Assembly (NCBI GenBank): GCA_021401465.1
Contig: JADDMT010000007.1
Location: forward strand, 248,001-312,000
Length of the DNA stretch: 64,000 bases
Reading direction: 5' to 3'
DNA from: Teratosphaeria epicoccoides
Lineage: Eukaryota; Ascomycota; Dothideomycetes; Mycosphaerellales; Teratosphaeriaceae
The notes under the pieces are model-generated. The model worked only from the letters and a program-made list of their open reading frames with translations. It was not told the DNA's origin and did not search any database. The position numbers were made by a program, and so were the translations under genes. Position 1 is the stretch's first letter. Each line of letters begins with the position of its first letter. Below, piece after piece: positions 53,110-63,656 of the stretch.

Positions 53110-54036
53110 TACACAGGCCGTAACTCGGATGAACTTCATGCCCCAGGGATACCAGCAGACTGAGACGATCTCGAATGAAGACTTGCTGTTTGCTCTGGCC
53201 ATGTTGACATTTGTACCTTTCGTCATCGTGAGCGCGTATGACTGGCGCTCGTTCACCGTCGGTGAGCTTCACGCGCTTGCTGTTTTGTGGCGCTACATCG
53301 GCGAAGCCATGGGAATCAGTCACGCGCTCTTGCACCCAGCTCGTGATGGTTAGCTAGACGAGCTTCACTGGTTTTTGCGTGAATTGTGGGAGTGGAGTCA
53401 CCACTATGAGGAGAAGCACATGTCGCCGCTGTATCCAACCGAGTGATGCGTGGCAGGCGCTTCATGCAGTCCGGGAAGTTTGCATCCGTCCTGGCTCCGA
53501 CAGTCGCTGAAGAGCATTCTTGTCTCGGTTCTGGATGAAAGGTAAACGGCCTTGATGTGAGTGCACTTGCCGAGAATACTGAACATGCACTGATAGCCGA
53601 AGCCTCAGCAAGGAACCGGCAGTGTGGCCCGTACTCTCGCCTGCTCTCTTGACCGCGCGAAAGCTCTTCGTGCGACACTTCTGTCTCTCGAGACGCAAGC
53701 GCAAGCTCTTGACAGCCGAGTATGACAAGTAGACAGGAAGATATCATGCGGCGAGCTTTCGCACATACCTCTGGTACATCAAGTCAGAGACGTTGCGAAA
53801 GCAGAGTCCTGGCCTTGTTCTCGAATCTTGATCGTCTACTGAGAAAAAAGGCACGCGAGTACGCCAATGAGAGCGCCGAATACTACCCGCAAGGCTTCCT
53901 TTTTGTGAGGATGGGTCCCGACGGGCTGCGAGGTCTTGGCAAAGCAGAGATGGAGGCAAGTACAGCGAAGCTGTTAGCAAGCAGTAAGACTTGCCCGTAT
54001 CCTAAGCAAAGCCGGTTATCAAGCATTGGACGCTAG
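53110..54036 (+). pseudogene. Decayed MpaB/DUF2236-family oxygenase gene, C-terminal half
   Basis: Matches the C-terminal half of fungal ER-bound oxygenase/DUF2236 proteins in family order. ISNEDLLFALAMLTFVPFV and FTVGELHALAVLWRYIGEAM come first, followed by TAG 53351-53353. LDELHWFLRELWEWSHHYEE follows, then TGA 53444-53446, then LKSILVSVLDER. A 55-bp GTAAAC...ATAG intron (53542-53596) fits next, then LLTARKLFVRHFCLSRRKRK and AEYDK, TAG 53730-53732, and TGRYHAASFRTYLWYIK. After a frameshift at about 53790-53830 comes ESAEYYPQGFLFVRMGPDGL and GKAEMEAS. The three stops interrupt otherwise open, family-like text. The heme-ligand half was not found upstream. Assignment is from remembered family features, not from a search. 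Confidence 0.7.
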
Positions 54037-54415
54037 TGAATGTGTTGCCCTCAGCCCCTACAAACTTCTCAGGTGAGTCAGGAGACAGCCGCGATCAAGC
54101 TATATCATCGCGGGCGTATAGCAGCTAAAGCGCTTGACATATCGCCACTACTTCTATGGACAGAGCACACGCAAGATCTCAATAACTAACTCACTCGCAT
54201 CGCTTCCCAAATAGCCTCATAGGTTGCAAATAGTGCAATCTGGACCACAATCCTTATCTCACAACTTTGAAACGGCCAACGATAAACACGACAACCAACT
54301 TTTTGGCCTACCGAGACCCTAAGCTACACTGCATCACTTCACACAAGTGCCAGAGCCATTACATGGTCGAAATTCCAGCAGACTTGCGCATTGCACGTGC
54401 CTGAACCCTTGAGTG
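54037..54415. other. Short intergenic stretch
   Basis: About 380 bp; presumed promoter of the small gene at 54416. Nothing else recognised. Confidence 0.5.
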
Positions 54416-54880
54416 ATGGCTGCCACAATTGCGATTTCGGATGAGACTGCAGATTTCAACCGCGAGTACGTGGGTCTACAGCTCGAAGAACGGCTGATCG
54501 CGCTCTGGGAAAGGGTTCAGGCGAATGGTGGGCAGCGCTTGCGCGAGACCAGCTGTGTCTTTGATGCTGCCCGAGGTCCGCAGTATTTGCTAGAATTCTT
54601 GGGATATTGCTACGAGAATCCGGAGGAGCTGCCAGACAGGGTGATGGAGAGCGATGCCGCTTTTGAGAGGGATCCGCCGGATGTACTGCTGGAATTCGAT
54701 GATGGGATCTTCAGGAGGCCGCCTAGGCCTGATCGATCGAGCCGTGGGGAAGCCATCTCGCCAGAGACTGTGTACGAGGCCCCACCGGAGGTTGGAAGCA
54801 ATGACGCTGAGGGACCGGAAGCTTGTGGTGACTCCTCCGATGGAGAGCGCGGCGAGCATGAGAGTAGTGCTTCGCAGTAG
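54416..54880 (+). CDS. Small acidic protein of unknown function
   Basis: Uninterrupted frame of 154 aa from an ATG at 54416. Residues 1-95 look folded and amphipathic (EYVGLQLEERLIALWERVQ, GPQYLLEFLGYCYENPEELP). The rest is acidic and Ser/Pro-rich (DSSDGERGEHESSASQ). Codon choice and the lack of a competing frame support a real gene, but I recognise no family, signal peptide or metal site. The ATG is preceded in frame by a GTG that is unlikely to be used. An additional downstream exon is possible. Confidence 0.55.
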   Translation: MAATIAISDETADFNREYVGLQLEERLIALWERVQANGGQRLRETSCVFDAARGPQYLLEFLGYCYENPEELPDRVMESDAAFERDPPDVLLEFDDGIFRRPPRPDRSSRGEAISPETVYEAPPEVGSNDAEGPEACGDSSDGERGEHESSASQ

Positions 54881-55800
54881 GGACCAGATCAATCGGCTCC
54901 ACACATATCAAGAGAGGTGCCGGAAAAAGATATAGAGGCTATCACGTTTCGGAGCTGCCACGAGATCCCGCCAAGAGGATCTTCGGCGTTCACTGTGTGC
55001 GGAGGCTGAGAGAAAGCGACTGGCGGATCAATTTTTGTTCGTCAAACGCAACGACGAGTCGACTCTGGCCCGAGTATGAGCATAAATGTTAATGTGTGGC
55101 AATTGACAGAATGAGTGGTGCAAACATTAGGTCAGTACTGGGTCAGCTACCTGCGACTATATCCATTGTTGACTACTTGACTCCGCGATATGGCCAACCC
55201 CAATATACTTGCCGGCGCAAGCAGACCGATTGGCACCTCTCTAATGGTTTCTGGGTTTTGAGTAAAAATGGGGTGCCGAGACCCTGCGAAGAAGAACTCC
55301 TGTTCTCCGGTCTGCGCTCGCCGACCTATCCCGGCAGGGATGCGACATATCAGGAGAGAACTTCTTCCGAAACGCGGGATGCCATTTTGACTCCTGGTAT
55401 TGCATCCCGCACGAGCCTGGACTCGCATGGCCCAGCATGTCGCCATGCAATGACAGTCATTGGATGACATTTGGCAAGGCTCTTCACGCCATTTGCTGGC
55501 CTGAGCAGCGTTCCACGTCTCGTTGTCAGGTCACGCAACCGACTGCCCAACTCGTCAAGGTGCATGAAGGAGATTGGGTAATGGATTTGTATATTTGCGG
55601 CTCTACAAATTGCAAAGCCTTGCTGCGTAGCTGTACATTATCTCGCCAGATATTATCATGGCAGGTCTACCTCGTGGAATGAAATAAATCAGTCGGGCGG
55701 AGCTTTGCACCTCGCTCCCCATGCGAATACACTACCTGAAGACGTTTCTAGAGCTTGGGCAGGGTGAGCTTGGAACCAATCCTACACACAAGCCCCGTGC
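54881..55800. other. Intergenic stretch, no convincing gene
   Basis: About 900 bp. A plus-strand frame at 55096-55467 and a minus-strand frame overlapping it have no recognisable content. The 3' end may contain the lost first part of the protoglobin-like remnant. Confidence 0.5.
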
Positions 55801-56211
55801 TGATTCGTCAGTCTGGCAGACGATGTGCTCGCCTTGGCACAATGCCAGGCTTACTTGAAGATGATCATGCCTGGATTCGTGAACATTGTATACCGAAAGC
55901 TTCTTCACTGCGGCCTCACGGCTCGCGTCTTCCACAATCGCGACCCCCGCAGCGACACCAACCCTGACGTATGGCCGGAAGAGGAGTCGAAAGCCATACA
56001 GAATCGCTAGATCTTTCCTCGATGGTATCTCACCAAGCTGACCAGCGATGCTTCCAACATGCAAGACTGGGAGTATCTGGACAGGGTTGGTTATATTCAG
56101 AACGGCGAAGGAGGACCGCGATTGCGGATTGTGGATGGCAAGACTGTTTGCAAGGACAAGCTGGAGGCTAGTCCTTTTGCTACTCTCATTGATGCTGGGG
56201 AAACACTGTAG
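55801..56211 (+). pseudogene. Decayed protoglobin-domain gene
   Basis: One frame reads FVSLADDVLALAQCQAYLK, MPGFVNIVYRKLL and LTARVFHNRD, then TAG 56008-56010, and at once resumes IFPRWYLTKLTSDAS and MQDWEYLDRVGYIQNGEG until TAG 56209-56211. The order and spacing match fungal protoglobin domains (heme-binding globins related to globin-coupled sensors): the helix ending in VYxKLL, ITARVF, the RxxFxRxYLxKL helix that normally brings the proximal His region, and WEYLDxVG. A TGA at 55801-55803 precedes the readable part, and the first about 40 residues seem to be in another frame (SLEPILHTSPVL near 55768-55803). The C-terminal globin helices are missing. Together this indicates a broken gene. Confidence 0.65.
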
Positions 56212-56579
56212 ACAAGCACATCGTGAGGGTTGTGGTCGTTGTTGTAGACGGCCACCGTCGCAGGTGATACGACCGCAGTGACAGCAGATGCCAACAGGCA
56301 AGAGTGCGCGTGTTCATACCAAGTCGGGATGCTTCAGGCATCACTCGAACTGCCAGGGCTCAAATCGTAGCCAGACTTCTTTGCCCAATGTCGGATGAAT
56401 TGCGCGAAAGTGATGCGCATGCGGCTGAGAGTAAGGGTATGGGGGGATTTCACATGATGGAGCTGCGCTGCCTGCACGTGGACCGTGCACCCGCGTTTCT
56501 CCTCCCGTCTAGTCCACAGCGCCCACAGCTTTGTAACTTCTCCATTAGCACCAGGCTCGCCTACGACAGACTGCAAATT

Positions 56580-57368
56580 ATGGCAACCATACTCTGTCCC
56601 AGAGCAATGCCTATCCGAAGGTTGGCGGCCTCTGCACGAGCCCTGACGGCCATTGACGGGTCCAAAGCGGCTTTCAGCACGACAGCCCAGCGACCGTTGA
56701 TACAGCTCTACCATCAGATTGCTAGTCCAGTCAGGCCAAGCATCACTTGCCGCATTCCACCTGCAGCCTTCAGACTTGTGCCTTTTTCCTCTCGCCACGA
56801 GTCTACATCTTCCACCGCGCCGTCAAGCGAGCCCTCGCCTGAAATCCTGACATGGAACCGCTTCTTCAACCTCCGCCGTAGGCGTCGTTACATTAACCTG
56901 GGTGCCTCCGCATTCTCAGCCCTTGCAGCCATTATGAGCCTGGGTCCAGTAATAGCTTCGCAAGACATTGACAGCTGGGGCGCACAAATATCCGGGTTAG
57001 AACCCATGGTCGTACTCGGAGTCAGCACATTTGCTGTGGCAGCAGGAGGATGGCTTTGCGGACCAAGTTTTGGCAATGCTGGGTTTCAGATGTGGGCAGC
57101 CAGGAAAGGGTGGGCGAAGGCTATTGTGGATGTAGGTCGCTTGGCTCACATTTAGGAGGATTCCGTTGATGCTGATCCATTGTTGCCACAGAAGGAGAAG
57201 AACTTCTACCGCCGTATCCAGACGAATCGCGCCGACCCTTCAGCTTCGTCACCGCAGAATCCGATTCCAGATTACTATGGTGAGAAGATTGGGAGTGTGA
57301 AAGATTACAGGAGGTGGTTGAAGGATCAGCGGGCGTTCAACAGAAAGAAGAACAAATATCTTATTTAA
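56580..57368 (+). CDS. PAM17: Presequence translocase motor subunit Pam17
   Basis: Inner-membrane subunit of the TIM23 import motor. Exons 56580-57131 and 57192-57368 are joined over a 60-bp intron (GTAGGT...CACAG), giving 242 aa; the join reads KAIVD/KEKNFYRRIQ. The N-terminus is a mitochondrial presequence (MATILCPRAMPIRRLAASAR). The core begins LTWNRFFNLRRRRRYINLGA and has two membrane spans (FSALAAIMSLGPVIAS and MVVLGVSTFAVAAGGWLCGP). The C-terminal signature NPIPDYYGEKIGSVKDYRRW...DQRAFNRKK is intact. Reading on without splicing would end the protein at VGRLAHI and lose this signature. The ATG at 56580 is preferred to in-frame ATGs further upstream because it starts the presequence. Confidence 0.95.
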
Positions 57369-57623
57369 TGACTCATAGTCCTTGAGAACGTGTGGATGTT
57401 ATGGGCATGGCGATGGCGTTACATGGGATGGAGTGAGTGAGCATGGTGTTGTGACCGTAGGCAGGAGGTCAGATACACGAGTCGCACAAGAATACAATGC
57501 TAGAGACTGGTTCTGAGGTAGACCAGCATCAGATTATGCCATTGAATCCCCTCTACTGGACTAGATACAATTCAACTGTCGATATGAGAAGTATTCTACC
57601 CGAGTACTACGGACTCAGTAAGA

Positions 57624-58730
57624 CTAGAACCTGGCGCCGATCTTCTTCTGCTCTTCGACCTGCTTTGGATCAACGATGGTAATCGCTTTGCCCTGAATCT
57701 TGCCACCATGCACCATCTCAACCAACTTCTCGATGCTGTCCAGGCCCTGGAACGTATTGGTCTTCACCGTAACCCCATGTTCTGCGATCGTCTTCAGCAT
57801 GCTCTGGCTCTCTTCCGGCGAGCAGATCAAAGATCCATGCACCTTGATATCCCTGAAAATGATCTCTGGAAAGGGGATCTCAATAGTGTCTGGCTGAGCA
57901 ATCTGCACCATGACTCCATGCATCTTTGTGATGTGGCACGCGAGCCCGGCAGCAGATTTGGCGTCCGAGATACAAATTGTGCTGTCTGCCAACTGACCGC
58001 CGGTCGCCTTTCGAATCTCCGCTACGTTTGCCTCTTTGCCTTTCCGTGCATCAATGACCAGATCTGCACCATTATCCTTGGAGAGTGAGAGGCCCTCGTC
58101 CCTAGCATCCACAGCGATGACCTTCATGCCCAAAGCCTTCGCGAACTGGATGCCAAGATGGCCCAAGCCACCTCCAGAACCGACCAAGGCGACCCATTCT
58201 CCCTTTTTCAACTGCGTTTGCAGGACTCCCCGCCAGATTGTCCGGCCTGCGCAGGCAAGAGGCGCTGCGGACTCGAATGAGACTTCGTTTGGCAAGACCG
58301 TGCTGTTCTTCGAATCGATCTTGGCATACTCGGCCAAAAAGCCATCAGCATGCACACCAAGCATCTGGACCTCGGTGCAATACTGTCGTTGGTTCTCGGG
58401 TCCGTTGCAGTCAGCGCACTTCCCACAGGGATGGTACGGGATACCAGCCATTACTCTGTCGCCGACTCTGAAACCCGCCTTCTCAGCTTCCGGCCCCAAA
58501 GCTACTACTGTGCCCGAACCTTCATGCGAGGCAATGACGGGTAGTTTCGTCCCGAAGATTCCAGCTAGGACCATGCCATCTGTGTGGCAGTTCGACGCGA
58601 CAGCGACCCTGATGAGCAAGTCTTGAGGCGCGAGGTCTGAGGGTACTGGGACCGAGTCGTTGATCTTGTAGGGCTTGTTGAACTCGGTCACCTGGATCGC
58701 TCGCATAGTCTTTGGTATGTTTGGAACCAT
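57624..58730 (-). CDS. Zinc-dependent alcohol dehydrogenase
   Basis: Medium-chain NAD-dependent alcohol dehydrogenase of the yeast ADH1 type, 368 aa, single exon. Catalytic zinc ligands lie in SNCHTDGMV and SHEGSGTV and at Cys in LACAGRTIW. The structural zinc lobe has the four-Cys pattern CGKCADC...RQYC. The nucleotide fold carries GSGGGLGHLGIQFAKALGM followed by an acidic VDARDEG, which favours NAD over NADP. The C-terminus (EEQKKIGARF) has no targeting signal, so it is probably cytosolic. The N-terminal ATG at 58730 gives MVPNIPKTMRAIQV; an internal ATG eight codons on (MRAIQV) is an alternative. Substrate range cannot be read from sequence. Confidence 0.95.
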   Translation of the reverse strand: MVPNIPKTMRAIQVTEFNKPYKINDSVPVPSDLAPQDLLIRVAVASNCHTDGMVLAGIFGTKLPVIASHEGSGTVVALGPEAEKAGFRVGDRVMAGIPYHPCGKCADCNGPENQRQYCTEVQMLGVHADGFLAEYAKIDSKNSTVLPNEVSFESAAPLACAGRTIWRGVLQTQLKKGEWVALVGSGGGLGHLGIQFAKALGMKVIAVDARDEGLSLSKDNGADLVIDARKGKEANVAEIRKATGGQLADSTICISDAKSAAGLACHITKMHGVMVQIAQPDTIEIPFPEIIFRDIKVHGSLICSPEESQSMLKTIAEHGVTVKTNTFQGLDSIEKLVEMVHGGKIQGKAITIVDPKQVEEQKKIGARF

Positions 58731-60198
58731 GGTGGGTATTGTTGTGCGGTTTTGGTGAGATCTCGCTGTGGCAATTGCCTTTGATGCTTGAATCAGTAGA
58801 GCTAACTCAATGCTGAACTGTAGAAACGTCTTTGATACTTGTGTTCAATTGTGCTTTTCTCAATGGCATATACATATGCATGTTGCATCGCGGGGCTGCT
58901 CGACGTCATTGTCGACCATTGCTTGCCTACCTTATTTCCGATGCCTCACCATCTACGATTGCTTGTGGAAGTGGGAGCGAGGAGGTCAGGAGCGTGATCC
59001 ATATCGAAAGTGATCCGGTGTGCTGTGTGCAGGCTCAGGTATATATGATGTGTCGCAATCTGGCAGCCTGGCTGTCCAGCCATCAAGGTTCTCTCTCCGG
59101 AGCGCCATCCGAAATGTGTAAAATGATCGACGAGAAATGTCCGAGACAGAACCATTGTCGGATGGGTTGCACCTCTTGCAGGGAAGGCTACATGTATCGC
59201 CAAATGCAGCGTGCGATGCGTTGCATCGACAACAAAATCGATGGAAAGCAATGGAGTGCCTCGAAAGTCGAAACCTAGAATTTCAGAGGTCCTGAGGCAT
59301 CACCTCCGGTCGCCGCACTAGCGTCTCTGGCCAGCATATATAGTTCCACAGTTGAGAGGCAAGCCTCTCTCTCTTGTATACTTACCGCAAGTTCCCCCGT
59401 CTCACTCCACACTTCGATATCTTGCTAACTCCTTACAGTTGTTGCGAAGCGGGTGCTCATGTATACCCTGCTTCTGTCTCAACCATCTGCATTGCACAGC
59501 GCGGCATGGGAAAGGCATGAGTCTCTTTCGGGGGCCTCAGCGGCGTATTTTTTGATGGTCCTCTATCCTCAATACGAGGTCACTTTCACCAGTCGCTGAG
59601 TATTGCTTGGCATTGGAGAAGGATGACTAGAGTAATTTGCAGCGAAATGGCAAAGAATTCAAGCACATGACATCCATGCTAACTCGGTAGTCGTGAATTG
59701 ACTCACGAAACGGTCAGTGGACGTCACCACGAACGACAGCACAGTCCTCGAAGAATGAGCGGTTGGATTTGATGGTCACACTCGGCGTCATCTAATGCGG
59801 CACCTTTCAAAAATCTCAGCTCTCAAATGCAAAGCACCTACTGGAAATGGCAGCCGCGTGGAACAACTTCTGTATAGTTGAAACATTGGCCATGCCAACG
59901 CCTCTCGGCCCTCAAAACAGAGCGGTCGCGAGGAATTGGGTCTTTCCTGCGCGTCCCCATATTCTACCGCACGAGCGCAGCATTCGAGCTATCGAAACGG
60001 CACGAGGGCGGAGACACGTAGGCTTATCAGGCACGAGCGAATGACGGCTTCCTGGGCAGCATGACATTCGCTGTCGATCGTCGCGCAAGTGATGCGCGGC
60101 TGCACTGCTGAAGTTGATCGTGAACACCAAGCCTTATGGGCAACTCACCAGAACAGAGTGTATGACACAATATATATCTCAATCACATCGCGGTTCAA
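58731..60198. other. Intergenic stretch, no convincing gene
   Basis: About 1.5 kb upstream of the alcohol dehydrogenase start, reaching the SHR3 3' end. A plus-strand frame at 58832-59278 is Cys-rich by chance-like composition and lacks a signal peptide. No RNA gene recognised. Confidence 0.5.
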
Positions 60199-60919
60199 CT
60201 ACTGCTTCTTTTTTCCCAAAGCCGCATGATTCCCATGGTTCGCACTATGCCCCTCCGCCTTCGCCTTCCGCTTCTCGTCCCTCGCCTGATCCATTGCCTC
60301 GATCTCCTCCGCCTCTTTCCTCTGCGCATACCACTGGCCCGCCTGCAGGATCAAAATCCCCACAAGCACCAGCGCCAAAATCGTATTGCTTGCCGCAAGC
60401 ACCCTCAAACTATCCTCCCTCCCAATGAAGTCATCCTTCTCCAAACCCTCCGGCACATCCTCACCTCCGTAGTAGGCACCAGCCGTGACTGTCCTCAGAC
60501 CCTTGACGATGTTCGCAATGTAGACGGTGATGCCGCACATGTAGAGCACCAGGCTTGCGCCATCGAAGAGCATGTTTGCTTCACTGGGTTTGTAGAGCTT
60601 GAGCACGAAGCCCAGTAGCCCTGTCCCAATGACAATGTGCAGGATTCTGCTGATCAAGGGCGGGCTCGCATGGAGGAATTTGAGGTGATTTTCTTGCAGG
60701 GCGAAATATTGGTCTCGCGGATTGATGGAGGGGTCGGTGGTTGTTCGAGTGGTCCACAGGACGTGGTAGTCATAGGGGAAGAGGGCGAAGAGGATGCCAA
60801 GGAAGAAGCATGTCGCTGCGAAAGGTTGTCAGGTTTGTGTGAGCAGTAGAGGCGCAGTAACTGGACTTACGTCCTACTATGAGGAAAGTCGCAAAGGGCG
60901 CTGTGCCTCTAGCCGGCAT
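60199..60919 (-). CDS. SHR3: ER packaging chaperone Shr3
   Basis: Membrane-localised chaperone that folds amino-acid permeases in the ER and promotes their loading into COPII vesicles. Exons 60919-60871 and 60815-60199 with a 55-bp intron (GTAAGT...CGCAG) give 221 aa. The first exon (MPARGTAPFATFLIVG) is too short to stand out alone but is required for the first membrane span FATFLIVGPTCFFLGILFALF. Further family blocks are FPYDYHVLWTTRTTTDPSIN, LKFLHASPPLISRILHIVIG, GLLGFVLKLYKPSEANMLFD and EDVPEGLEKDDFIGREDSLR. Four membrane spans and a charged cytosolic tail (RDEKRKAKAEG...LGKKKQ) complete it. Confidence 0.95.
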
Positions 60920-61628
60920 TGTGAGTGGTCGCAGCCCTGTGGGCGGTCGTGCTGAAGCCCAATGTTTTGCAATCGTTCGATTGCGGTATGACTAGAACTC
61001 GTGGCAATGCTTTGGCGCGCCGTTCTGACAGTCTGTCAAATTTCAGGAACAAGTGTACGTATTCGCGATAGGATCTACCTACAGCTGAGAAACAACTTCG
61101 GCGGGACCATTGCAGCAATGGAGCCGAAAGCACTAGTCCAACCTCGGGCAGCAGCTCGAGATAATGCTTCCATTTGAGAGTAACGACTGATGCTTGAAGC
61201 TTCTGCATACCTACTCATCACAGCTAAAGTACAAATCTCATCAAACATATGGAAGCATTGCCCTATATCAACATAGGCGGATATCAACGATAGTTTTGGA
61301 CGCCCTTGATCCCATGTCCCATTCCCATGAATCGCCAAAAGCCAGTCCATCAGCCGAGCTCCACGCTACACCGTGCATCAATTCATTCCTAGTAGTACAG
61401 GAAGACCAGGACCGAAACATCCAGGACACTCTGAATATGCATTTCCTATGCATTAACTTCGTTGACAGTTGCGGACGCACAATCTGCTGTGGGCTGACCT
61501 TAGATTCTTCCATTGCCAGGCTCAACGTGGCCCTGCCTGAGCGAAAAGCGCTCTTGTGCGTGGCGTACGCTGTGTAGGCTTAATTTCCTCCATTCTCTGC
61601 CGTGCTGATCAGACAAAACCCTCGATAG
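60920..61628. other. Intergenic stretch, no gene
   Basis: About 700 bp between the SHR3 start and the 3' end of the C2H2 gene. Nothing coding or repeated recognised. Confidence 0.55.
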
Positions 61629-63656
61629 TCAATATGGTCGATTCATCTCGCTGCTGTAGCTGTTTTGCTGAGAAACTTGCCCCTTAAGCGAAATGACTTC
61701 TTCTTGCAGCCTACTGATTCGCAGCTCATACTCGTCCTGCATCCTGCCGAAGCGTTGTTCCAATGACCGAACATAAGCCCAGATATCTGCCGATTCCTGT
61801 CCCAGTAAGTCCCTCGTGCTGCTTGCGGAAGACTGTCCGTGACTGGACAAGCTACCTGGCTGGGATCCTGCGCCTGGTGGCAGCTGCTGGTGATTCAGCA
61901 TACTTGGCCCATGACCACCACCGGTGATAGTAGAGGGTTGATATCCGGGCCGTACCTGTGGCTGACCAGCAGACAGCGGTGGCAGTACAGGAGGCCCTGA
62001 ATGTGGCGCTTGCTGACCTCCCGACACCTGAGATCCGGGTGGAGGATAGGGTGGCGTGCCGCGCCCGCTGCCGCGACCAAAGTGCTGTTGCTGAAACTGG
62101 GTTGTCAAGCTCGGTGATCTGTTTCGATTCTGCCCATGCATTGCCGCGTCCACGCTCAGACGATGCTGATCGGAAGGCTGACCGGGCGAGAGCGGCTTCG
62201 GCGATTCGACCACCATACCTTGCTGGCCAAAGACATTATTACTGCTTGGCGGATATGGAGGTGGAGGGTAAGACCCGCCCGCTGGACTCGGGTGAACTGA
62301 CATCTCGCGCGGAGATGTGACGCTTCCAGGGCCAGGATGGATGACTTGTGGCGGACCCATACTGCTCATGCTGGCACCGTGAGGTCGGCCTCCCACGATA
62401 GGGCCCAAGGGCGGATATGTGCTTGACTGTTGTCGGTACACCTGCCTTTCCGGATCTGATTGTGTTTCATGATGCGCACGTTTCCGGCTTGGCTCGCTGA
62501 CGCGCCGAGCCTCTGATTCCGGCCCGCCTTCTTCGTCTTCGTCACCGTACTCTACCCCATCCATGTCATCAGGCCCTGCGCCATCTCCAAAGTCATCATC
62601 ACCACCAAAACTGGAGCGCCGCCCAGCACAGCCACCGGGACCCTTATTGTGCCGTGCTAATGCATCGCCACGTGCGAAGCGTCGTCCACATTTGTCGCAA
62701 GTATGCGGTCTTTCGCCCGTGTGAAGCTTGGTATGCCGCTTCAGATCGTGAAGCCGCCTGAAGCGTGCCTGGCAAGTCTGGCATACATATGGTTTCTCTT
62801 GGCTGTGTGTGAGCAAATGGCTTTTGAGGTTGTGATGCCGCGTAAAATCCGTTGAGCAGTATGGGCATTTATGACGCTTATTAGACGCTGGTGACTTGGG
62901 ACTGCTGTTCTGGACGCCTGGATAACTCAAACCTCGTGATCGACCCTCTTCTGGACTGTCCTGCATTGGTGGTGGTGGTCCCGGATAGGAAAATGCTTTC
63001 TGGCCATCATCCTCACCGCCCGCCACAGTCAGTTGACTCGAGTAACTGCCGCCTTCAGTCATGTGCGCGGGCTCGGCAACGAATTGAGCACCTGAAGGAC
63101 CGGAGTCGTTCGCGGTTACAGTCATGCCAGTAGCCTGATTGGTGCTTTCGACACTGCCGAAGCTTGCGAGACTGACAGGGCTGACTTGTAGTAACTCTCC
63201 AGACGTGACTGCGTTGTTCGGAATATTGATCTTCTCGGCAGCTTTCCGCAGGGGTTCGGAGAGTTTATTTGGTGAAGGCGCGTCGGAAGGCTTGCTCATG
63301 CCACCATTGCCCATTAACGACTGCATGGCTTCCACAGCTGGGTTTGGACTCGTTTGCCGATTGCTCAAAGCTTCCGCCGCTTTTTGCTGTTTGCGCTTTT
63401 TCAGCTCTGCCATGGCAGCCACGCCCGTGAGAGACACGGGCGTTGTCCGCGGCGAGTATGATCGTTTGTCTGATCGGGGCGAGATGTCTGCGATGGACTT
63501 TTGTGCCGCATGCGGTTGGAGGAGGTTCGAATTCGTCACGCCACCGTTCTTCGGGAGGGCAATTGCGCCGCTAGCGAGGGAAGTTGGGGTGCGAGGCGTC
63601 TCGAGCGGTGGGAAGGGCTCGGCGCCGGGCGTGGTTGCGCGCTGAGTCGCGGCCAT
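61629..63656 (-). CDS. C2H2 zinc-finger transcription factor
   Basis: Single exon, 675 aa. Three tandem C2H2 fingers lie at about residues 265-350: HKCPYCSTDFTRHHNLKSH, YVCQTCQARFRRLHDLKRH and HTCDKCGRRFARGDALARH, joined by TGERP-type linkers; after the third comes NKGPGGCAGRR. The N-terminal 260 residues are disordered and rich in Ser/Pro. An acidic patch (DDDFGDGAGPDDMDGVEYGD) follows the fingers, then a basic RKRAHHET patch and a long Pro/Gln/Ser/Gly-rich region. The protein ends in a short coiled coil (SLEQRFGRMQDEYELRISRL). It is probably a nuclear DNA-binding regulator. I could not assign a named orthologue. Confidence 0.9.
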   Translation of the reverse strand: MAATQRATTPGAEPFPPLETPRTPTSLASGAIALPKNGGVTNSNLLQPHAAQKSIADISPRSDKRSYSPRTTPVSLTGVAAMAELKKRKQQKAAEALSNRQTSPNPAVEAMQSLMGNGGMSKPSDAPSPNKLSEPLRKAAEKINIPNNAVTSGELLQVSPVSLASFGSVESTNQATGMTVTANDSGPSGAQFVAEPAHMTEGGSYSSQLTVAGGEDDGQKAFSYPGPPPPMQDSPEEGRSRGLSYPGVQNSSPKSPASNKRHKCPYCSTDFTRHHNLKSHLLTHSQEKPYVCQTCQARFRRLHDLKRHTKLHTGERPHTCDKCGRRFARGDALARHNKGPGGCAGRRSSFGGDDDFGDGAGPDDMDGVEYGDEDEEGGPESEARRVSEPSRKRAHHETQSDPERQVYRQQSSTYPPLGPIVGGRPHGASMSSMGPPQVIHPGPGSVTSPREMSVHPSPAGGSYPPPPYPPSSNNVFGQQGMVVESPKPLSPGQPSDQHRLSVDAAMHGQNRNRSPSLTTQFQQQHFGRGSGRGTPPYPPPGSQVSGGQQAPHSGPPVLPPLSAGQPQVRPGYQPSTITGGGHGPSMLNHQQLPPGAGSQPGSLSSHGQSSASSTRDLLGQESADIWAYVRSLEQRFGRMQDEYELRISRLQEEVISLKGQVSQQNSYSSEMNRPY

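Noticed and set aside
55970..56010. 42-bp GT-AG intron that would remove the TAG in the protoglobin-like locus
   Set aside because: Shorter than any other intron in the window, and it would delete codons that align with the family's helix.
13323..56211. Stop-codon reassignment in this genome
   Set aside because: About 20 conserved core genes are read with the standard code and end at normal family lengths.
55732..56301. Minus-strand frame of about 190 codons with a CHCGRIT-like start
   Set aside because: The plus strand reads as protoglobin-like text in the same place; the minus-strand protein shows no consistent domain.
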